Shown: one piece after another, positions 60,567 to 64,000 of the stretch
Layout of the letters: the number at the start of each line of letters is the position of its first letter
Numbering within the stretch: the stretch's first letter is position 1
Assembly: GCF_024679095.1 (NCBI RefSeq)
Contig: NC_066563.1
Coordinates: 437,632 to 501,631, forward strand
From: Eriocheir sinensis
Lineage: Eukaryota > Arthropoda > Malacostraca > Decapoda > Varunidae
DNA: 64,000 nucleotides
Direction of reading: 5' to 3'
The notes under the pieces: model-generated
What the model was told of the DNA's origin: nothing
Database searches by the model: none
Seen by the model: only the letters and a program-made list of their open reading frames with translations
Made by a program: the position numbers and the translations under genes

Positions 60567-61036
60567 GGGGGGGGGGAATTCAATTTATCTCCCAATTATA
60601 CCATTTACACCAATAAGATATAATGACAGCAACGGAAAAGTATAAAGTTACAGACATAGGCTGATTACTGTGAACACCTAGAAACCAGTACCTTAACTAA
60701 TATCACGGCCATTAAAAAAGAAAAACGAACCTTCTAGTTTTTCCACCACATTCCACGACCGTATTAGGAAGCGTACACAGACGAAGCAGTGACGATTCGC
60801 GAAGATGTACTGAAATTTGTCCCTGCGCAGCACAGTGGCTCGCAACGGCTCCCCAAAACCCTCTATCCAGCGCTCATTGATGCGGGTGTTTTTTTCCCGG
60901 CCTTTCTCCCACGAGAACCAGTCCCCGCGAAGCACTATGGGAAATGGCGCCTTGGTGGGGGTGATAGTTGTGGTGGTGGAAGTACTGGTAGTCATGTTGG
61001 TTGAGGTGGTAGTTTGGCTGGCAAAACATATCCCAG
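42489..61036 (-). CDS. Cysteine-rich, probably GPI-anchored extracellular protein, 10 exons, 621 aa, 5' partial
   Basis: Ten exons join in frame with consistent phases: 61036-60731, 60516-60318, 59030-58894, 55553-55344, 53694-53481, 52782-52631, 49624-49385, 49073-48967, 43734-43593, 42649-42489. The protein is rich in spaced cysteines and aromatic motifs ([92 protein letters not shown]) and ends with a serine-rich stretch and a short hydrophobic tail, as in GPI-anchored proteins. I recognise the pattern as the conserved arthropod family annotated with DUF7042/7043/7044/7045. That is from memory, and the function is unknown. The first coding exon and signal peptide are not in view. Confidence 0.8.
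43110..43391 (+). mobile_element. LINE family C 3'-end fragment with (AAT)n tail
   Basis: Frame [20 protein letters not shown], then RVNRFLLR and a stop, is the standard C-terminal end of many LINE reverse transcriptases. A ~100-bp 3'UTR follows, then (TAA)n at 43349-43391. Confidence 0.7.
43593..43734 (-). CDS. Cys-rich gene exon i
   Basis: [20 protein letters not shown] and [16 protein letters not shown]. It completes the RCWVYQR motif across a 5.2-kb intron filled with LINEs. Phase 0 in, phase 1 out (donor T|GTGAGT). Confidence 0.82.
44440..47446 (+). mobile_element. Near-complete non-LTR retrotransposon (endonuclease plus reverse transcriptase)
   Basis: APE endonuclease motifs [19 protein letters not shown] and GSSDHTLIS. 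Reverse transcriptase motifs [60 protein letters not shown] and SYADDS. A C-terminal domain ends NNLPSSVFP and [13 protein letters not shown]. It is broken by frameshifts near 44470, 44790 and 46915 and by a TAA at 46037. It ends in a T/A-rich poly(A)-like tail (47410-47446). It lies antisense within an intron of the cys-rich gene. The 5' edge is uncertain; sequence from about 44000 may belong. Confidence 0.9.
47447..48835 (-). mobile_element. Second LINE (family D) on the opposite strand
   Basis: Read on the - strand: [13 protein letters not shown] and [20 protein letters not shown] near 48600-48810, [20 protein letters not shown] near 48340-48380, and a C-terminal segment with [14 protein letters not shown] near 47460. 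Several stops. Its 3' end abuts the poly(A)-like tail of the + strand LINE. Confidence 0.8.
48967..49073 (-). CDS. Cys-rich gene exon h
   Basis: [20 protein letters not shown], then VSRFRCW. Acceptor CTGTGCAG, phase 1; donor TGG|GTAGGT, phase 0. A downstream GTATTG donor would shift the frame into exon i. Confidence 0.8.
49385..49624 (-). CDS. Cys-rich gene exon g
   Basis: [50 protein letters not shown]. Acceptor ATTTTACAG, donor A|GTGAGT, phase 1 in and out. Confidence 0.82.
49760..49846. repeat. (TA)n microsatellite
   Basis: Pure TA run inside the exon f/g intron. Confidence 0.95.
49930..49975 (+). repeat. Dispersed repeat block, copy 1
   Basis: TATGGCACAGGCAAGTGTTT through GTGCCATCTT, shared with 58280-58322. 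Confidence 0.6.
50170..51922. mobile_element. TIR DNA element, 1.75 kb, with TA target duplication
   Basis: Left end CAGTACCCTTTCGAGTTTCC; inverted right end CATTACCCTCTCGAGTTTCG; TA on both sides. Sub-terminal repeats of GAGTTTCGCGATCCTCGAGT type occur at both ends. A foldback element is nested at 50854-51119. No transposase frame. A fragment of the same family lies at 37563-37775. Confidence 0.75.
50854..51119. mobile_element. Foldback MITE, near-palindrome of two ~105-bp arms
   Basis: The left arm starts AGGACCGCTTTCACAGTCA. The right arm read inversely starts AGGGCCACTTTCACAGTCA. Both run through TTTTGATC, GGCGGC and GAAACTGGCC to GTAGTGGCGGCTGC. The loop is about 50 bp. Confidence 0.8.
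52190..52465 (+). repeat. Minisatellite, ~57-bp unit, about 4-5 copies
   Basis: Repeated CAATCAACCCATCAAACAG followed by AAATT-TCCAATCAATCA and CAGTAATTCACACAAC, with drift between copies. Confidence 0.75.
52631..52782 (-). CDS. Cys-rich gene exon f
   Basis: [20 protein letters not shown], then [20 protein letters not shown]. Phase 2 in, phase 1 out (donor G|GTAAGC). Too short for a long-ORF search. Confidence 0.8.
53040..53470 (+). repeat. C/A/T-rich degenerate tandem
   Basis: Loose repetition of CCACCCTAACCATCAC and CACTCACAC strings through most of the exon e/f intron. No gene signal. Confidence 0.5.
53481..53694 (-). CDS. Cys-rich gene exon e
   Basis: [20 protein letters not shown], then [21 protein letters not shown]-glycosylation sequons NLT and NAT fit an extracellular protein. 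Phase 1 in, phase 2 out (donor GTAGGT). Confidence 0.82.
53903..54097 (+). repeat. Two (TC)n runs flanking a LINE B 3' tail
   Basis: (TC)n at 53903-53973 and 54030-54097. The 56 bases between contain CTAGTCTGGACCATGGGGTC and TATATAAATC, the same terminal block as LINE B at 27885-27935. Confidence 0.8.
54154..55013 (-). mobile_element. Truncated inverted copy of the intron-16 pogo-like element
   Basis: Read on the - strand it matches 12660-13560 over almost its whole length, including the TIR (GTCAAACCTCGGTTTGCAAG), the CCCCGGGG-CGAAGCCTAC block and the GGGGGTGGA-ATAG end. The other half is missing. Confidence 0.85.
55344..55553 (-). CDS. Cys-rich gene exon d
   Basis: [57 protein letters not shown]. 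Most conserved-looking exon of the gene. Acceptor CCAATACAG, donor G|GTAAGT, phase 1 in and out. Confidence 0.85.
55612..56210 (+). repeat. Diverged direct duplication, ~360-bp spacing
   Basis: 55620-55850 and 55980-56210 align: ATTGTCGAGTGGTCAAAGAC versus ATTGCCGAGTGGCTGAAAAT, then CCTATCAACTCTG versus TCTATCAACCTGG, and AAGCCTATCAGTGCTAT versus AAGCCTACCAGTACTAT. The GCCGAGTGG string recalls a tRNA-Ser-like box A; no box B seen. Confidence 0.5.
56590..56721 (-). mobile_element. hAT-like terminal fragment
   Basis: Ends, on the - strand, CAGTGGTGGGCACCATTAAC followed by GTTAGC/GCTAAC sub-repeats, a pattern I associate with hAT ends. No partner end found. Confidence 0.35.
57031..57246 (-). 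mobile_element. tRNA-derived SINE, copy 2
   Basis: Reverse of the 37322-37562 SINE: box B as GATTGAACCC, box A region ACTCCTTACCGAGTCAGCC, and the conserved head through GTCGCCGCACTACAC. The (TC)n tail is only a short CTCTC here. Confidence 0.85.
57268..58668. repeat. 1.4-kb imperfect inverted repeat
   Basis: Outer arms 57268-57600 and 58328-58668 match inversely (TATAACTGGATTGG, CCTGAAGCCCGCAGCCGCCA, AGCTTTTTATTGGTTTATGG, TGACTGTTACATCCTCT). Inner arms 57838-57912 and 58134-58205 match (GCATTATATTCGTCATTTA). The left arm has about 220 extra bases. The right arm carries an insertion (58206-58327) with a dispersed repeat block. Confidence 0.8.
58280..58322 (+). repeat. Dispersed repeat block, copy 2
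   Basis: CATGGCACAGGCAAATGTTT through GCGCCATCTT, related to 49930-49975. Confidence 0.6.
58894..59030 (-). CDS. Cys-rich gene exon c
   Basis: [20 protein letters not shown], then [20 protein letters not shown]. Acceptor CCAACACAG, donor T|GTAAGT, phase 2 in, phase 1 out. Confidence 0.82.
59326..59473 (-). mobile_element. hAT-like terminal fragment
   Basis: On the - strand it begins AGCTGGGCGTCATCGCGATA with GATAA/TTATC sub-repeats, typical in my recall of hAT ends. The rest of the exon b/c intron (59480-60310) shows nothing else clear. Confidence 0.35.
60318..60516 (-). CDS. Cys-rich gene exon b
   Basis: Joins exon a to make EKLEGPCVSGE. Contains an Ala-rich segment, SSCAWLEGR and [18 protein letters not shown]. 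Its acceptor tract is formed by a (TC)n microsatellite. Donor AG|GTGAGT, phase 2. Confidence 0.8.
60519..60562 (+). repeat. (GA)n microsatellite forming a splice tract
   Basis: On the - strand it reads (TC)n directly before the CAG acceptor at 60517. Confidence 0.95.
60731..61036 (-). CDS. Cys-rich gene exon a (most 5' exon seen)
   Basis: Acceptor CATACAG at 61037, so an upstream exon exists. A Thr-rich linker (about 25 Thr/Ser residues) leads into [20 protein letters not shown] and [20 protein letters not shown]. Donor G|GTTCGT, phase 1. Confidence 0.75.
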
Positions 61037-61267
61037 CTGTATGGACATAAGGAACTGATATCAACAGGGTACTACACTACTACTACTACTATTGCTACTA
61101 ATACTTTTTACTAAATCTGTGTCAGACAAGTACATATTTTTATTTTACAGCAAAGGAAGCAGCTTAAGAAAAAAACGCATTTTGATACTTTTACATTTCG
61201 AAGCTTTACCCGTCAGACCTCTGAAAATGCGAACCGCACGTAAATTGCTCTACTACGTATAACCCCT

Positions 61268-61340
61268 CCACAGTAGCGTAGCTAGGTATCTATCAATGGG
61301 GGCCACCTGGGGGGGACACTAGACAGGTGGAGTTCAGGGA
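61268..61340 (+). repeat. Possible transposon end
   Basis: CAGTAGCGTAGCTAGGTATC followed by a G-rich stretch resembles element ends common in arthropods. Weak evidence. Confidence 0.25.
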
Positions 61341-61639
61341 CATCTAATGCCACATAGGTTACATACTAAACATTGGAAACATGAAAACGAGGAAATTCAA
61401 GGAAGTCCAGGCTTTTGGTATTTCTGAACAAATGAAAACATGGAAATTCAAGGAAGTCCAGGCTTTTGGCATTTCTGATCCTAGGTGCTTGCATTCGTAT
61501 TGAGCAGGAATTAGGCTATGGTTGGCTTGCCGTCACCATATCTTGGAAGTCTTGCTCAAGGATGTCTTTGTGCGATATATAGGTCCATCCTCTTCCCCTG
61601 ACATTCTCCTCTTCAAAAGATTTCAGAGGCATGGGCCTT

Positions 61640-61949
61640 AATCAACCAAGGGTCATTCTTGTCCATCAATGATGAAAATGATCACCCAACAACTGACAAC
61701 TGGGCAAATCAAGTGTCTTCCATGAAGGAATACCTGCAGCAGACGCTTTCCCAAGGCACACATCCCCGAGAAGACTACCGTGAACTCCTCGTCCTTTCCT
61801 ACTGCTTCCTTGGAGGTCAAATCCAGGGGGGATTTCGTCAGCCCGGGGCCTATCACCACGCCAGATGGATGGCCAAACCCATCTATGCATTCATGATTTT
61901 TATGTTCCGTCATCAATGGACATGTTTCCGGTTTTGGGAAGAGCCTTGA
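61640..61949 (+). pseudogene. Fragment of a repeat-family ORF, function unknown
   Basis: A frame without introns encodes TDNWANQVSSMKEYLQQTLS, REDYRELLVLSYCFLGGQIQ and HHARWMAKPIYAFMIFMFR. I recall similar RDDY-EL-FLG and PGA-H-ARWMA-IY motifs in uncharacterised multi-copy invertebrate proteins that behave like transposon cargo. It has no visible start context or 3' continuation, so it is likely a truncated copy. Confidence 0.45.
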
Positions 61950-62289
61950 AATGCATTGTGCCACGTACCAATGATAACGTAGTGCACATATTACGTCATA
62001 TAAATCGTTAGTTGACTGGATATTGGAGATATATCTCAAATTCTTCTCATCTCACGGGGAGAAGCCACCATTAGCTCGTGACGTCATCAGGCTGAAGCGG
62101 AGTGCAGCAGACGACAGTACCAGTGTTGTGTCCACTGTTTTTTTTTATCAGCTATGGCCACTCCAGCACCAAACTGCGCCCAACAGTTATGTTATAGGTG
62201 CTTACAGAACACCTTAAGAGTGTTGGAAATATGTTATATTATTAAAATGGGAGTGAAATCAACCGATTCGCCTCTGCTCTGCAGAAAAT

Positions 62290-62560
62290 AGTTGAGTTCA
62301 CGATTAAAAGTTAGTCCGAGGGGGAACTATAGAAAATAATCAAGGTTGAATTTATATTAGTATTATTTAGTATTATGGAAACTTACCTATCCTAACCTAG
62401 AGAAAACAATGGCTTTGGAACGTTAGAGAGAGAGAATCAACGCCTGAAAATGAATAAGAAGAAAACGAATGCAGACCAATATTTTATAATCAGAGAACGT
62501 GACAGTAAAGAATAGTTAAGTTCACGATGAAAAGTTAGTCCGAGGGGAAACTAAAGAATA
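62290..62560 (+). repeat. Two ~48-bp direct repeats, 222 bp apart
   Basis: AGTTCACGATTAAAAGTTAG at 62294 and AGTTCACGATGAAAAGTTAG at 62517, both continuing TCCGAGGGG-AACTA. Confidence 0.8.
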
Positions 62561-62616
62561 TTACTGCAGGATTCACAAGCACAGACATAAATATCTTACG
62601 TGGAGTACTTTTGTCC

Positions 62617-62696
<80 letters not shown>
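62617..62696. repeat. (TA)n microsatellite
   Basis: Pure TA run. Confidence 0.95.
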
Positions 62697-62698
<2 letters not shown>

Positions 62699-63055
62699 AA
62701 ATTATGTTTTCAGTTACTCTTGAGTTACAGCATTTGACTGGAGATTTGAGTTTACCAACTGACGTTTTCTTCCTGGTATTAGTAAAATGACTGCATAATA
62801 AAAAATAATAAAACCACATATAATTAAAACCACAATACCTGCATGATGAAACTAAAAAAGATTCACAGGTTTTATTGATTGTTTTTTTTTTTGGTTTAAA
62901 CCAGGGGTTTAAACCAGGGGCTTCAATCTTGTCAATGTATTTTCTACCCTTGTGTGTGTGTGTGTACAACACACACACACACACTGTATGAATATGGACC
63001 ACCGTTACAGAATATAGAGTGAGCAGCTCTGTGAAGTTCAGTCATATACCCCCCC

Positions 63056-63100
<45 letters not shown>

Positions 63101-63226
63101 TGTTTACAGTTTCCCAAACCGTGACCTGACCTGTCTTGACCTGACCCAACGGGAATCTTTTGAAGTTTTAAGTGAGGTCATGGCAATGGTCAAATAGGAG
63201 AGGGAGGACACCACCGACACCCCATC

Positions 63227-63275
<49 letters not shown>
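63056..63275. repeat. (TC)n at 63056-63098 and (GA)n at 63231-63275
   Basis: Two opposite-phase dinucleotide runs around a TGACCTGACC-rich stretch. 63276-64000 shows no gene. Confidence 0.9.
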
Positions 63276-63280
<5 letters not shown>

Positions 63281-64000
63281 TCGAAGTATATGACGGAACT
63301 GCAGAGTTGCCCACTTTCTATTCTGTTCCGGTGTGTGTGTGTGTGTGTGTGAACGGACATGCAAGCTTCCGTTGCTATATACATGAATGGTGATTATAAG
63401 TACAGAAATAATGTGACATGTTAAAAAAGAGGACGCCGAGGAGGAGGAAGAGAAAGTGAAACGAACTATAAGACAATTTAAATGCCTCTCTAATAATTCC
63501 TTTGGGACTCCCCCCCCCCTCTCTCTCTCTTCTACCACCATTAAAGTTTCCCCCACTTATGTCCCCATTATTTCTTTACCCCATCGATATCCCTTCTTCG
63601 CCTCGTCATCATCTCAACCAAACCACATCCACTTCTTCACACCATCATTAAACCCACACGCATCTTCCATTCTCGTCATCCTCACAAGCAACCTACATAT
63701 ATATAAACCCCTTGTCCCCTTCTCTTCATCCCCCCCCCTTCTCTCTTCTTCCATTGTCATGACCATAACGAATATAAATAGTAATCATAACACTTGCTCA
63801 TTATATCAAACATTAATGTATCGCCGCTTCAAAAGTCATAGGTATTCATAGTAATTTAAACTCGTATATACATAAATTGCTGTTACAAAGCTCAATCATT
63901 ATCATTTCATGTAAACTGCTTCATGAAATCCCTTCGTGTTATTATGACCAAACAAAATAGAAATAATAATCATTGATTTACACTTGCTCATTAATTACAT

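Overview
The window looks like nuclear DNA of an arthropod, most likely a decapod crustacean. This is inferred from a projectin-type giant muscle gene with many introns, several non-LTR retrotransposon families, and abundant (TC)n, (AC)n and (TA)n microsatellites. Two multi-exon genes lie tail to tail, both open at their 5' ends. No promoter is visible for either.

Region 1 (1-36.4 kb, + strand) is the 3' part of a projectin/twitchin-family gene (Drosophila bent). 38 coding exons could be joined with consistent splice phases, giving about 5,055 residues if every cassette is included. The order is Fn3/Ig repeats (27 Fn3, the first partial, and 14 Ig), a Ser/Thr kinase with all standard catalytic motifs, two Ig domains, a linker built from small exons (including a duplicated pair of mini-exons), and three final Ig domains. 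The last intron appears to lie in the 3'UTR, and a poly(A) signal is at 36380. Introns carry LINE relics, a pogo/Tigger-like DNA element and microsatellites. The largest intron (4.9 kb) splits the kinase catalytic loop.

Region 2 (36.4-42.1 kb) is intergenic. It holds a U4 snRNA-like fragment beside a tRNA-derived SINE, a fragment of a TIR element, a piggyBac-like MITE with internal tandem repeats and a pogo-like MITE.

Region 3 (42.1-61.0 kb, - strand) is a ten-exon, cysteine-rich, probably secreted and GPI-anchored protein gene. I believe it belongs to the arthropod family covered by the DUF7042-7045 domains; its function is unknown. Its introns are crowded with transposons: a nearly complete LINE inserted beside an opposite-strand LINE, a 1.75 kb TIR element with a nested foldback element, an inverted copy of the projectin-intron pogo element, and a 1.4 kb imperfect inverted repeat.

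Region 4 (61.0-64 kb) has no clear gene, only a fragment of a repeat-like ORF, short direct repeats and microsatellites.

Projectin is a sarcomeric protein, and its kinase, Ig and Fn3 modules act together in one polypeptide. Nothing in the sequence suggests that the second gene works with it.
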